From Clostridia bacterium (lineage in GTDB: Bacteria; Bacillota; Clostridia; Oscillospirales; CAG-272): a DNA stretch of 37,194 nt. Shown here piece after piece: positions 16,187-24,083 of this stretch. Position numbers and translations under genes: made by a program. Each line of letters opens with the position of its first letter. The stretch's first letter is position 1. The stretch lies in the NCBI GenBank assembly GCA_017411805.1, contig JAFQPI010000065.1:1-37194 (forward strand), written 5' to 3'. The notes below the pieces were generated by a model, which was given only the letters and a program-made list of their open reading frames with translations, did not search any database and was not told the DNA's origin.

Positions 16187-17434
16187 TCAATGTCTCTTTT
16201 TAACGACCGCAAACGCCTCGTCGGCGATATCGACGGTCTCGGCGATATCGGCGTCGGTGAGCGCGGCATTGATGAAGTGATTATGGTGATTGGTGAAGAA
16301 GACTCCTCTCTTGACGCACTCCGCGATCCATTCCTGATGGAGCATCAGCGAGGGATCATCGGCTATGCGCAGATAGAAGAGGGATGGAACACCCGTGACG
16401 CGCAGATCGAATCCGTGCTTCTGTCCCGCAGCTATCAGACCTTCCTTGAGTTTGGTACCCTTCTCGATAAGGATCCGGGGCATATCGAGCCTCTTCATCT
16501 TATTGATACAAGCGATTCCGGCGGCGAAGGGCACAGCGGAGAGCCAGTAGCTACCCGTGTACGACATGCCCGAGACGGTATTCTTGAGGAAATTCTTTCC
16601 GCAGAGTGCCGAGACGTTATAACCGTTTGCAAGCGCCTTGCAGAAGCAGATAAGGTCAGCCTCGAAGCCGAAATAATGGTCCGAGCCCGCGATATCGAGT
16701 CTGAATCCCGCGCGGACGTCGTCAACAACGAGAACTGTGCCGTTTTCGGTACAGAGACGGCGGACTTCTTGCCAAAAACCGTCTGCCGGAAGGACGTTGT
16801 CCATAAAGTTACCGTGCATATAGGGTTGCGAGATGACAGCCGCGATTTCGCCCTTGTATTTTTTGAATACTGCTTCGAGCGCATCGAGGTCGTTCCAATC
16901 AACGTAGATATTGTGCATTACGTCCTCGGGGATAACGCCCGCGTAATCGATCTTCTGTGTCCAGGGCGCAACGCCGTGGTAATATCCCTTGAAAAAGACG
17001 ATCTTCTTGCGGTGGGTGTGCGCTCTCGCGGTCATGATCGCCATAGTCGTCACGTCGTTTCCGTTCTTTGCGAAAAACGCCCAATCGGCGCACGCAACGG
17101 TGTCGACGAGGAGCTCGGCAAACTCGATCATCTTGGTCGAGGGGAGAGTGGTGCAGTCACCGATAGCTCTCTGCTCTGCCGCGGCGGCATCGACGTCGGG
17201 ATCGTTGTAGCCGAGAATATTCGGACCGTACGCGCACATATAGTCAATGAAACGGTTGCCGTCAAGATCCCAAAGATACGCGCCCTCTGCTCTCGAGGAG
17301 AAGAAGGGGAACGCCTCAACGGGGGTATAGCATCCCTCCGCGGGGCCCTGATGACCGTAGATACCCGAGGGGATGACCTTCATTGCGTGTGCAAACGCCT
17401 CGCGACTCTTATCATAATTATTGATATTTCTCAT
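16187..17434 (-). CDS. Class III (glutamate-1-semialdehyde-type) PLP-dependent aminotransferase
   Basis: This 415-residue fold-type I PLP enzyme has YLWDLDGNRFIDYMCAYG near residue 53, WAFFAKNGNDVTTMAIMTAR, VVDDVRAGFR with the cofactor Asp at 238, and CFCKALANGYNVSALCG with the Schiff-base Lys at 266. The layout matches glutamate-1-semialdehyde aminomutase relatives, but the active-site sequence differs from HemL and no tetrapyrrole gene is near. It is therefore probably an aminotransferase or aminomutase of another pathway. GAGGTGA before the ATG overlaps the stop codon of the upstream SCP2-like gene, 9 bases away, so the two are translationally coupled. The substrate is unknown. Confidence 0.85.
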   Translation of the reverse strand: MRNINNYDKSREAFAHAMKVIPSGIYGHQGPAEGCYTPVEAFPFFSSRAEGAYLWDLDGNRFIDYMCAYGPNILGYNDPDVDAAAAEQRAIGDCTTLPSTKMIEFAELLVDTVACADWAFFAKNGNDVTTMAIMTARAHTHRKKIVFFKGYYHGVAPWTQKIDYAGVIPEDVMHNIYVDWNDLDALEAVFKKYKGEIAAVISQPYMHGNFMDNVLPADGFWQEVRRLCTENGTVLVVDDVRAGFRLDIAGSDHYFGFEADLICFCKALANGYNVSALCGKNFLKNTVSGMSYTGSYWLSAVPFAAGIACINKMKRLDMPRILIEKGTKLKEGLIAAGQKHGFDLRVTGVPSLFYLRIADDPSLMLHQEWIAECVKRGVFFTNHHNHFINAALTDADIAETVDIADEAFAVVKKRH

Positions 17435-17443
17435 AATTTCACC

Positions 17444-18199
17444 TCACGCAAGATAGAGTGCAACGCGGTCGAGGATACGGTTTACGTTATCGACCTGCGA
17501 GATCATTCCGCCGATGCGGACCTTCCCCTCACCAACGGCGGCAACGGCATTAACCTCGCCGTCAAAGAGAGCACGCGCGAGGCGGATATCCTCAAAGCGC
17601 ATAAAGGACATAACGCTTTCGGGCGCGGAGTGGACCGCGGTAAGCACGTGATCCTTCGCTCTGATAGTAAGCGCGAGATCGTCGCCGATAGCAAGTTTTA
17701 TATCTCCGTCAACGATATAGGACGCGCTTGCCTGCCCGATCGGATCGACGTTTCCGATCTGCGCAATCGCGGAAGTGATCAGATGGAACATCAGGATCGT
17801 GCTCTTCTCGAAGAAAATGGGATCCTCGAGTGCTTTTTTATCCGCGCGGAGATAGGATGAAAGGATATCTGTCAGCGGAAGGAATTTTTTGAGTAGGAAT
17901 CCGATCCTCGTGAATCCCTTCGAGGGGATGGGCGTAACCGTTCCGTCGATCATTCCGTTGAATTTCTCGGGGGATGAGAAAGGAAGGATGATATTACAGG
18001 AGTCACACACCTCTGCAAACCAAGCTCTGCCGTCCGCAAAGCATAACGCTCCCGAGGGTCCGCCCTTAACGCGGAAACCGATCGAGACCTTTTCGTTTTT
18101 TATGAGCTCGCGAGCCTTTTCGTCAAGCTCGCAGAGATAGGGGATCGTACCGAGAATGGCGTGGAGATTGATATACGCCAAAGTTTTTGCGTCTGTCAT
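17444..18199 (-). CDS. SCP2-like protein of unknown function
   Basis: This 251-residue soluble protein has no signal peptide or membrane helix. The C-terminal third (FMRFEDIRLARALFDGEVNA, then a GEGKVRIGGM strand and NVNRILDRVALYL) resembles sterol-carrier-protein-2 type lipid-binding domains, where a small-molecule or acyl ligand sits in a hydrophobic cavity. The middle carries CFADGRAWFAEVCDSCNI and a Pro/Gly-rich GFTRIGFLLKKFLPL. I do not recognise the N-terminal half. It is the first gene of a two-gene operon with the aminotransferase and could present a hydrophobic substrate to it, which is inference. AAGGCGGTG precedes the ATG. Confidence 0.65.
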   Translation of the reverse strand: MTDAKTLAYINLHAILGTIPYLCELDEKARELIKNEKVSIGFRVKGGPSGALCFADGRAWFAEVCDSCNIILPFSSPEKFNGMIDGTVTPIPSKGFTRIGFLLKKFLPLTDILSSYLRADKKALEDPIFFEKSTILMFHLITSAIAQIGNVDPIGQASASYIVDGDIKLAIGDDLALTIRAKDHVLTAVHSAPESVMSFMRFEDIRLARALFDGEVNAVAAVGEGKVRIGGMISQVDNVNRILDRVALYLA

Positions 18200-18229
18200 T
18201 TTTGCACCGCCTTAATTTTGTTAAATTTA

Positions 18230-18258
18230 ATTATATCATAGATTGCGTTGAAATGCAA
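18230..18258 (-). promoter_or_regulatory. Promoter of the SCP2-like/aminotransferase operon
   Basis: On the minus strand TTGCAT (18253-18258), 17 bases and TATAAT (18230-18235) are preceded by ATGA, an extended -10. It is back to back with the plus-strand promoter at 18276-18304. Confidence 0.8.
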
Positions 18259-18275
18259 CAATTAATAAAAAAATA

Positions 18276-18304
18276 TTGAATAAAGACGCACTTCGTGGTA
18301 TAAT
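18276..18304 (+). promoter_or_regulatory. Promoter of the PAP2/M20 operon
   Basis: TTGAAT (18276-18281), a 17-base spacer ending GTGG, and TATAAT (18299-18304) lie 22 bases upstream of the ATG. TGG before the -10 gives an extended -10. The spacer shares AAGACGC and GTGG with the promoter at 23105-23133. Confidence 0.8.
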
Positions 18305-18325
18305 AAGAAAAAACGGAGGCGAAAA

Positions 18326-19258
18326 ATGTCTTTTCTGTATTTTCTTGAAGATCTAAGAAATCCCGTGCTCGACGCCGTATTCTCCTTCATCACGCTCTTC
18401 GGCGAAGAGACGCTTTTCATGGCTGTCGGACTTATCGTATATTGGTGCGTCAACAAGTACCACGGCTACTACCTGCTCAGCGTAGGTTTTGTCGGCACCG
18501 TTATCAATCAGTTTCTGAAAATATGCTTCCGTATCCCGCGCCCGTGGGTCAAGGATCCGAATTTTACGATAGTTGAATCGGCTCGCGAGGCGGCAAGCGG
18601 CTACTCCTTCCCGAGCGGACACACGCAGACCTCGGTTGGACTCTTCGGAGGCGTAGCTCTGAGATTCAAAAACCGCGCCGTTCGCATAACCTCTATCGCT
18701 CTCTGTGTCCTCGTGCCCCTCTCGAGAATGTACCTCGGAGTTCATACGCCCGCTGACGTCGGCGTTTCGGTCGTCATCGCGCTAATTCTGATCTTTGCGC
18801 TCTCCCCTCTCTTCAAAAAAGCCGAAGATTCGCCGAGGACTATGTACGCCATCCTCCTCTCGTTGACCGCAATAATGCTCGCTTACCTCTGCTTTATTCA
18901 TTTTTGGAGCTTTCCAAAAGAGGTCTACCTGCCCGAAAACCACAATTACACCTCCGCCGTCAAAAACGCCTACACTCTGACGGGCTGTATGCTCGGATTC
19001 CTCGTCGTTTACACCCTCGACCTCCGCTTCATCAAGTTTGAAACCGAGGCGGTATGGTGGGCGCAGCTGATCAAGATCGTCGGCGGACTTATCATAGTCC
19101 TTGCTGTCAAAGAGCTTTTCAAGATACCGCTCAATGCCATTTTGCCCGAAAACACCTGGGCAAGACTCATTCGCTATTTCACAATTGTCGTAGTCGCCGG
19201 CGCGCTTTGGCCGATGACATTCAAATATTTCTCAAAGCTCGGAGGTAAAAAGAAATGA
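18326..19258 (+). CDS. PAP2-family membrane phosphatase
   Basis: This 310-residue polytopic membrane protein has the three phosphatidic-acid-phosphatase 2 motifs: KICFRIPRP, YSFPSGHTQ (PSGH), and SRMYLGVHTPADV (SR-x5-H). These residues form the phosphohistidine active site on the outer membrane face. Such enzymes act on undecaprenyl pyrophosphate, phosphatidic acid or related lipid phosphates. About 120 residues with four further helices follow the catalytic core, longer than a minimal PAP2 enzyme. GGAGG is 6 bases before the ATG. It overlaps the M20 peptidase gene by ATGA. A link to carrier recycling for the surface polysaccharide is possible but not shown by context. Confidence 0.92.
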   Translation: MSFLYFLEDLRNPVLDAVFSFITLFGEETLFMAVGLIVYWCVNKYHGYYLLSVGFVGTVINQFLKICFRIPRPWVKDPNFTIVESAREAASGYSFPSGHTQTSVGLFGGVALRFKNRAVRITSIALCVLVPLSRMYLGVHTPADVGVSVVIALILIFALSPLFKKAEDSPRTMYAILLSLTAIMLAYLCFIHFWSFPKEVYLPENHNYTSAVKNAYTLTGCMLGFLVVYTLDLRFIKFETEAVWWAQLIKIVGGLIIVLAVKELFKIPLNAILPENTWARLIRYFTIVVVAGALWPMTFKYFSKLGGKKK

Positions 19259-20691
19259 TAATTGACGCAATAATCCTCTGCCTCGTCGCCGCCTGTCTCG
19301 CGGTCATCATCGTCCGCGCCTACCGCTTCACTCCGAAGGAGCAGCCGAGGGTCGATGACGAGACGATAGATTTCGACAAAGAAAAAGCAGCCGAGGCTCT
19401 GCGCGAGCTCGTCCGCTGCAAAACTGTATCATACCGCGACGCCTCTCTCGAGGATGACGCGGAATTCGAGAAGCTGATTTCTCTTCTTCCCACGCTCTTC
19501 CCTCACGTCCACGCGACCTGCGACTTCGAGTGTCTGCCCGACCGCGGTCTTCTTTACCGTTGGCGCGGCAAAAACCAAGGCGCGCCCGCGGTTCTGATGG
19601 CACATTACGACGTTGTTCCCGTCAACGAGGAGCTGTGGGACGTTCCGGCATTTGAGGCTGTCATCCGCGAGGGTTGCATCTGGGGGCGTGGCACGCTTGA
19701 CACGAAAGTGACCTTTTCCTCCATCCTTTTTGCCGCCGATCACCTCATTTCCGAGGGATTTGTGCCCGAGAACGACATTTTCTTCGCATTTTCGGGAGGC
19801 GAGGAGGTCAACGGACGGGGTGCCGTCAACATCGTCGACCTCTTTGAGGAATGCGGCACCACGCCTGCTTTCGTCCTCGACGAGGGCGGCGCAGTCGTTG
19901 AAAACGTCTTCCCCGGTGTTACTGCGCCTTGCGGTTTGATCGGCATCGCAGAAAAAGGTATGATGGACGTCAAATATACTGTCCACTCACAGGGCGGTCA
20001 CGCGTCCGCTCCCAAGCCGGGTGCGCCGATCGACAGACTCGCATCGGCTTGCAACAAAATTCTGAAAAAACCCTTCAAGGTCCACCTTACCGAGCCCGCT
20101 GCGCAGATGTTCGACACTCTCGGCAGGCATTCATCCTTCCTTTACCGCACGATCTTTGCGAATATCAAGATCTTTCTCCCTCTGCTCGACCTCATCTGCA
20201 GAAAAAACGGCGGCGAGCTTAACGCCCTGATGCGCACGACTGTGGCTTTTACACAGGCCAAAGGCTCTGCGGCATCGAACGTCATCCCGCCCGAGGCTTC
20301 TCTCGTCTCGAATATACGTCTGAGCCCCGCCGACGATATGGAGGTCGTGCTTGATTATCTGAACAAAACGATCGCCGACGACCGCGTTGAGGTCGAATGT
20401 CTCCACGGAATGAACCCATCGCGCATCTCGCGCACCGATTGCGATGGCTATGAGAAGGTTTCCTCCGCCGTGGCATCGACTTGGAAGGGCTGCATCGTCG
20501 CGCCCTACCTGATGGTTCAGTGCTCCGACTCGCGCCATTGGGGTCGCATCTCCGACCGCGTTTACCGCTTCTCGGCAATGGACCTCACCGCCGAAGAGCG
20601 CGCAACCATCCACGGAAACAACGAAAAGATCCGCCTCGACGCACTTGCAAGATCGAATGAGTTTTATATCAGACTTATGAAGAAGTGTTGA
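19255..20691 (+). CDS. M20-family zinc metallopeptidase, membrane-anchored
   Basis: This 478-residue protein begins with a hydrophobic helix (about residues 3-22) that may anchor it, then the M20 catalytic domain. VLMAHYDVVP supplies the first metal His, GRGTLDTK the bridging Asp, GGEEVNGRGA the catalytic and metal Glu pair, VLDEGG a metal Asp, and IHGNNEKI the last His. An inserted dimerisation domain begins near MMDVKYTVHSQGGHASAP. The length and long lid match the carboxypeptidase S/PM20D1 branch better than short dipeptidases. It would cleave small peptides or N-acyl amino acids. GGAGG precedes the start and the gene overlaps PAP2 by 4 bases. A strong terminator follows at once. Confidence 0.9.
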   Translation: MIIDAIILCLVAACLAVIIVRAYRFTPKEQPRVDDETIDFDKEKAAEALRELVRCKTVSYRDASLEDDAEFEKLISLLPTLFPHVHATCDFECLPDRGLLYRWRGKNQGAPAVLMAHYDVVPVNEELWDVPAFEAVIREGCIWGRGTLDTKVTFSSILFAADHLISEGFVPENDIFFAFSGGEEVNGRGAVNIVDLFEECGTTPAFVLDEGGAVVENVFPGVTAPCGLIGIAEKGMMDVKYTVHSQGGHASAPKPGAPIDRLASACNKILKKPFKVHLTEPAAQMFDTLGRHSSFLYRTIFANIKIFLPLLDLICRKNGGELNALMRTTVAFTQAKGSAASNVIPPEASLVSNIRLSPADDMEVVLDYLNKTIADDRVEVECLHGMNPSRISRTDCDGYEKVSSAVASTWKGCIVAPYLMVQCSDSRHWGRISDRVYRFSAMDLTAEERATIHGNNEKIRLDALARSNEFYIRLMKKC

Positions 20692-20729
20692 AAAAATCCA
20701 CAGACAGGCTGACCTGTCTGTGGATTTTT
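20692..20729. terminator. Strong bidirectional terminator
   Basis: AAAAATCCACAGACAGG (20692-20708) pairs perfectly with CCTGTCTGTGGATTTTT (20713-20729) around a CTGA loop. A and T tracts on both sides let it stop the plus-strand M20 transcript and the minus-strand PII-like transcript that ends at 20734. Confidence 0.95.
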
Positions 20730-20733
20730 GTAT

Positions 20734-21408
20734 TTATTCGTTTGTCTCGAGGTTATCGAGCAAGCCAAAGCCTGCGACGGCGCTGACGGGGAGCGACATT
20801 ACGACTGCGCCCGCGTCGGTTCCGTTGCCTGCCTTATTGATGATGGACTTCATGATCGCCGCCTTTTCGGACGAGCGGGCAACTATCATGATGACTTCCT
20901 TTTCGGTCGCGATCGAAACGCCGAAGAACTTTGCGGCGTCGGTCGATCCCGTGCCCTTGCCGTGGAGAACTGTTCCTCCGCGCGCCCCCGCCTCTCTTGC
21001 GGCGTCCATAACAGCGTCGGTATAACCCTCGTTCGCAATGGCAAGAATAATTTCGTAATTATAATTGATCTCGGGCGCGCCCTCTGTGGGCTTACCTCCA
21101 TTCAGATGTGACAAGGTCTTCCCTCCTCCTACGCTTTTGATGGGTGTTGCCGCGATGATTCCATGGCCAGGAGCATCGATATAGAGCTGTCTGCGCGCCT
21201 CGTCAATGAGTGCGGCGGTGCGCTCGCGGTCGGCAACCGTCATAATTATATGGTACTCTCGCGCGCTCAGACCGAGAAGGTCGAGCATATTCTTTGTCGC
21301 GGTTCCTCTGCCGATAAGTTCGATCCTCAGCGGAAGCTCGAGCTTTTCACAAATATCATTCATCCGCGCCGACATTCCGGGATTAACTATTGAAAATACG
21401 TAATTCAT
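20734..21408 (-). CDS. Tandem PII-like (GlnB-superfamily) protein
   Basis: This 224-residue protein looks like two fused PII-like ferredoxin folds. The first is about residues 1-110: MNYVFSIVNPG, then MLDLLGLSAREYHIIMTV. The second is about 112-215: YNYEIILAIANEGYTDAVMD, then REAGARGGTVLHGKGTG, EKEVIMIVAR and NKAGNGTDAGAVVMSLPV. The GARGGTVLHG block and the following loop occupy the position of the PII T-loop region. There is no signal peptide. PII proteins sense nucleotides or small metabolites and bind membrane transporters. This gene starts 4 bases past the DUF1538 gene, with GGGGGTGA overlapping that stop codon, so regulation of the membrane partner is the natural inference. Confidence 0.75.
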   Translation of the reverse strand: MNYVFSIVNPGMSARMNDICEKLELPLRIELIGRGTATKNMLDLLGLSAREYHIIMTVADRERTAALIDEARRQLYIDAPGHGIIAATPIKSVGGGKTLSHLNGGKPTEGAPEINYNYEIILAIANEGYTDAVMDAAREAGARGGTVLHGKGTGSTDAAKFFGVSIATEKEVIMIVARSSEKAAIMKSIINKAGNGTDAGAVVMSLPVSAVAGFGLLDNLETNE

Positions 21409-21412
21409 ACTG

Positions 21413-22909
21413 TCACCCCCAAAGCTCGATGATCTCGTCGTCGATAAGAGACTCCTCGACCTTCGCAGTCTTCGCCTTGCGTCCGTAGATGAATCCGACG
21501 ATCTGGATCGAGATCAGCGGCATCATAGCGACCGTTGCGACGATTCCGAACGCATCGGTCAGAATATTTCCTCCCGCCTCCGAACAAACGCCGATCAGAA
21601 GCTGGAGCATAAAGGTTGCTGTCATGGGTCCCGATGCAACTCCGCCCGAGTCAAACGCGATCGCGGTATAGATATCGGGAACGAAGAAGGTCAAAATCAG
21701 CGCGATGGCGTATCCGGGGATCAAAAACCACATAAGCGAGATTCCCGTTACAACTCTGAGCATCGCAATTCCCATTGCGATCGCTATTGCGATCGAAAGG
21801 CTGTACTTGATCGCCTTGCCGGGGATCGCGCCGGAGCTGACCGTTTCGATCTGCTTTTCAAGCACGTATACAGCAGGCTCTGCCGAAATGATGAACCATC
21901 CGAGGCACATCGCGATCGGGATCAGAAGATACTTGACCTTGTGATAAAGCATTCCGCCGAGCATCGTTCCAAGCGAGGAAAATCCTACGTTTACTCCCGT
22001 AAGGAAGAGGACGAGTCCGACGTATGTAAAAAGAATACCCCAGCAGATCTTGAAGAAGGGGCGCGCGCCCATTCTGAATGAAAAGATCTGGAACAAGAGG
22101 AAGATCGCACCAATCGGCAGAAGTGCCACTGCGGTCTCGAGCATATAATGCGGGATCGCGGAGATATACGAGCCTCCGAGCTCGACGGTATTCGCCCAGT
22201 CGACGAAGGTGATCTCGGTCACCGCATCGGCATTCGGATAGAGGAAGCCGAGGATGAGCACGAAGAGGATCGGGCCGATCGAGCAAAGCGCGACAAGTCC
22301 GAAGCTATCCGCACCCGCGTCACGGTCGGAACGCATATTAGCAACACCGACGCCGAGCGCGAGGATGAAGGGAACCGTCATCGGCCCCGTTGTTACTCCG
22401 CCCGAGTCAAACGCAATGGCGAGATAATCGGGATCGGAAAATGCCGTCAGCAGGAATACCAGACCGTAAAATCCGAGAAGCAGCCAGCGAAGCTTGATTC
22501 CGAGAAAGATTCTGAGCATGCAGACCATAAGGAAAAAGCCGACTCCGACTCCTACCGTGAGGATCAGCACCATATTGTCGATATGCGGAACCGTCTCGGC
22601 GAGGACCTGCAGGTCGGGCTCCGAGATCGTTACCGCGAGTCCGAGAGCAAAGCTGACAATAAGGATCAGCCAGAGCTTTTTGGACTTTGTAAGCGAGGCA
22701 CCTATCCTGTTACCGATGACGGTCATCGAAGTCTCCGCCCCGAGAGTGAAGATACCCATACCGACGATTATCATCAGCGCGCCTAAGAGAAACGCCAGGA
22801 GAAGTCCGGTAGATACCGGCGTCACAAAAAAGCAAAGTATAGCAACTATCACAAGTATCGGCAAAACCGATATTGCAGATTCCTTGATCTTTTCGTTGAG
22901 GGCGTTCAT
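21413..22909 (-). CDS. DUF1538 membrane protein with internal duplication
   Basis: This 498-residue protein has about 14 hydrophobic segments in two similar halves. Half one has SEPDLQVL (96-103) and AIAFDSGGVTTGPMT (164-178). Half two has AEPAVYVL (343-350) and AIAFDSGGVASGPMT (416-430). The repeated DSGG loops between helices look like a substrate or ion site of a transporter-like fold. DUF1538 proteins have no established function that I can state. The start at 22909 is preceded by GGGAC; a perfect AGGAGG sits 35 bases upstream, too far to serve this ATG. The PII-like gene follows directly in the same operon. Confidence 0.8.
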   Translation of the reverse strand: MNALNEKIKESAISVLPILVIVAILCFFVTPVSTGLLLAFLLGALMIIVGMGIFTLGAETSMTVIGNRIGASLTKSKKLWLILIVSFALGLAVTISEPDLQVLAETVPHIDNMVLILTVGVGVGFFLMVCMLRIFLGIKLRWLLLGFYGLVFLLTAFSDPDYLAIAFDSGGVTTGPMTVPFILALGVGVANMRSDRDAGADSFGLVALCSIGPILFVLILGFLYPNADAVTEITFVDWANTVELGGSYISAIPHYMLETAVALLPIGAIFLLFQIFSFRMGARPFFKICWGILFTYVGLVLFLTGVNVGFSSLGTMLGGMLYHKVKYLLIPIAMCLGWFIISAEPAVYVLEKQIETVSSGAIPGKAIKYSLSIAIAIAMGIAMLRVVTGISLMWFLIPGYAIALILTFFVPDIYTAIAFDSGGVASGPMTATFMLQLLIGVCSEAGGNILTDAFGIVATVAMMPLISIQIVGFIYGRKAKTAKVEESLIDDEIIELWG

Positions 22910-23004
22910 ATTGTCCCTGTTTCTTGCTTTTTTTATTTGTCTTTCCTCCTGTTTTCGCAGGGCGTTTTCACGCCCGGACGTTAAGTTTCCTTCCTATTAT
23001 ATTA

Positions 23005-23033
23005 ATTATACCATTTAAGCATTCCAAAGTCAA
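23005..23033 (-). promoter_or_regulatory. Promoter of the DUF1538/PII-like operon
   Basis: On the minus strand TTGACT (23028-23033), 17 bases and TATAAT (23005-23010) are preceded by TGG, an extended -10. The leader of about 90 bases contains a GGGCGT-GAAA-ACGCCC hairpin (22960-22975) with a GNRA tetraloop just upstream of AGGAGG. Confidence 0.85.
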
Positions 23034-23104
23034 CCTCAAAAAAGGGCAAACTGTGATATGTCTGAAAACTCGGTGTAAATTTTGATTTCACACATCAAAA
23101 GGGG

Positions 23105-23133
23105 TGGACAAAGACGCGATTTTGTGGTAAAAT
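23105..23133 (+). promoter_or_regulatory. Promoter of the tyrosine phosphatase gene
   Basis: TGGACA (23105-23110), 17 bases and TAAAAT (23128-23133) are preceded by TGG, an extended -10. The ATG is at 23168, with AAAGGAGG upstream. Confidence 0.7.
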
Positions 23134-23167
23134 AATAAGGTACGATTCTATTTAAAGGAGGTTTCAT

Positions 23168-23941
23168 ATGGCAAAAAAGATAAAGAATTTCCGCGACCTT
23201 GGCGGCATTCCCGCAGCGGACGGCAAAAAGATCCGTTACGGCATGCTTTACCGCAGCGGCCATCTCGGAAAGATCAAGCCTGAAACGGCTGAAAAGCTGC
23301 GCGACAAGAAGGGCTTGCGTACCGTCATCGACCTCCGCGCTCCCGCAGAGCTTGCGCACAAGCGTGACGTTGTTCCGGAGGGTGTCGATTATCTCCATAT
23401 CCCGCCTCTGACCGACGAACAGAATCCCGCAGTAACCCGACATACCGGACCCACGATCCTTAAGAAGATCATGCAGGTTGATGGCGGTGCGCGCACCTAC
23501 CTTTCCGACACCTACCGCACGATGATCTCCTCCGAGCCATCACTCGAGGCTCTCCGCAAGCTGATGCGTACTCTTATCGATGAGGACGACGGCGCGGTGC
23601 TTTGGCATTGCACGCAGGGCAAGGACCGCACGGGTGTAGTTGCGGCAACGATCCTTCTCGCTCTCGGAGTAGACCGCGACGCGATCATGCGCGATTATAT
23701 GAAATCGAACCGCTCATGCAGATTCAAGAATTTCTGGATCTACCTTGGAGTCGTGCTCGCCACCTTCAGCGTTCGCAAGGCGCACAACCTCAATCTCCTT
23801 CTCTCCTCCCGCCGCGATTTTATGCGCGCGGCATTCGACGAGATCGACAAGTTCTGGGGCGGCACCGAGGGCTTTCTCCGCAACGGACTCAAGCTCACCG
23901 ACGAAGACCTCTGCGACCTCCGCGAGGCTTATCTTGTATAA
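23168..23941 (+). CDS. Tyrosine-protein phosphatase family protein (Y_phosphatase3 type)
   Basis: This 257-residue cytoplasmic protein begins NFRDLGGIPAADGKKIRYGM and LYRSGHL, the N-terminal signature of bacterial PtpB-like enzymes. It carries the P-loop WHCTQGKDRTGV, with nucleophile Cys148 and Arg154. The lysine in CxxGKDRTG is typical of bacterial enzymes that also accept phosphoinositides or phosphoserine. TVIDLRAPAE holds a conserved Asp upstream. It is a single-gene unit with its own promoter and a hairpin terminator. The in vivo substrate is unknown. Confidence 0.92.
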   Translation: MAKKIKNFRDLGGIPAADGKKIRYGMLYRSGHLGKIKPETAEKLRDKKGLRTVIDLRAPAELAHKRDVVPEGVDYLHIPPLTDEQNPAVTRHTGPTILKKIMQVDGGARTYLSDTYRTMISSEPSLEALRKLMRTLIDEDDGAVLWHCTQGKDRTGVVAATILLALGVDRDAIMRDYMKSNRSCRFKNFWIYLGVVLATFSVRKAHNLNLLLSSRRDFMRAAFDEIDKFWGGTEGFLRNGLKLTDEDLCDLREAYLV

Positions 23942-23944
23942 TAG

Positions 23945-23985
23945 AAAAGGACTGATTCATTATAATACAATGGATCAGTCTTTTT
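23945..23985 (+). terminator. Terminator of the tyrosine phosphatase gene
   Basis: GACTGATTCATT (23950-23961) pairs with AATGGATCAGTC (23969-23980) through 12 pairs including one U-G wobble. It is flanked by AAAA on the left and T5 on the right. The arms resemble those at 16146-16179 and 30104-30137. Confidence 0.85.
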
Positions 23986-24083
23986 GAATAACGCATTTAT
24001 CGTTGCTAAAAGTGGACGAAGATTATTGATCAAAGTTGAACTCGAAAATTCTTTTGTGCAAACATAGCATCTCCGTCTCTTCC

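Noticed and set aside
16187-17434. hemL (glutamate-1-semialdehyde aminomutase of tetrapyrrole synthesis)
   Set aside because: The fold matches, but the sequences around the PLP lysine and cofactor Asp differ from HemL and no tetrapyrrole genes are nearby.
16190-17860. Plus-strand open frame of about 556 codons
   Set aside because: It is antisense to the aminotransferase and SCP2-like genes, has no ribosome binding site at its ATG, and shows no recognisable domain. GC-rich codon use on the minus strand makes stop-free antisense frames.
22148-22786. Plus-strand open frame rich in charged residues
   Set aside because: It is antisense to DUF1538 membrane helices; hydrophobic codons read backwards give charged residues.
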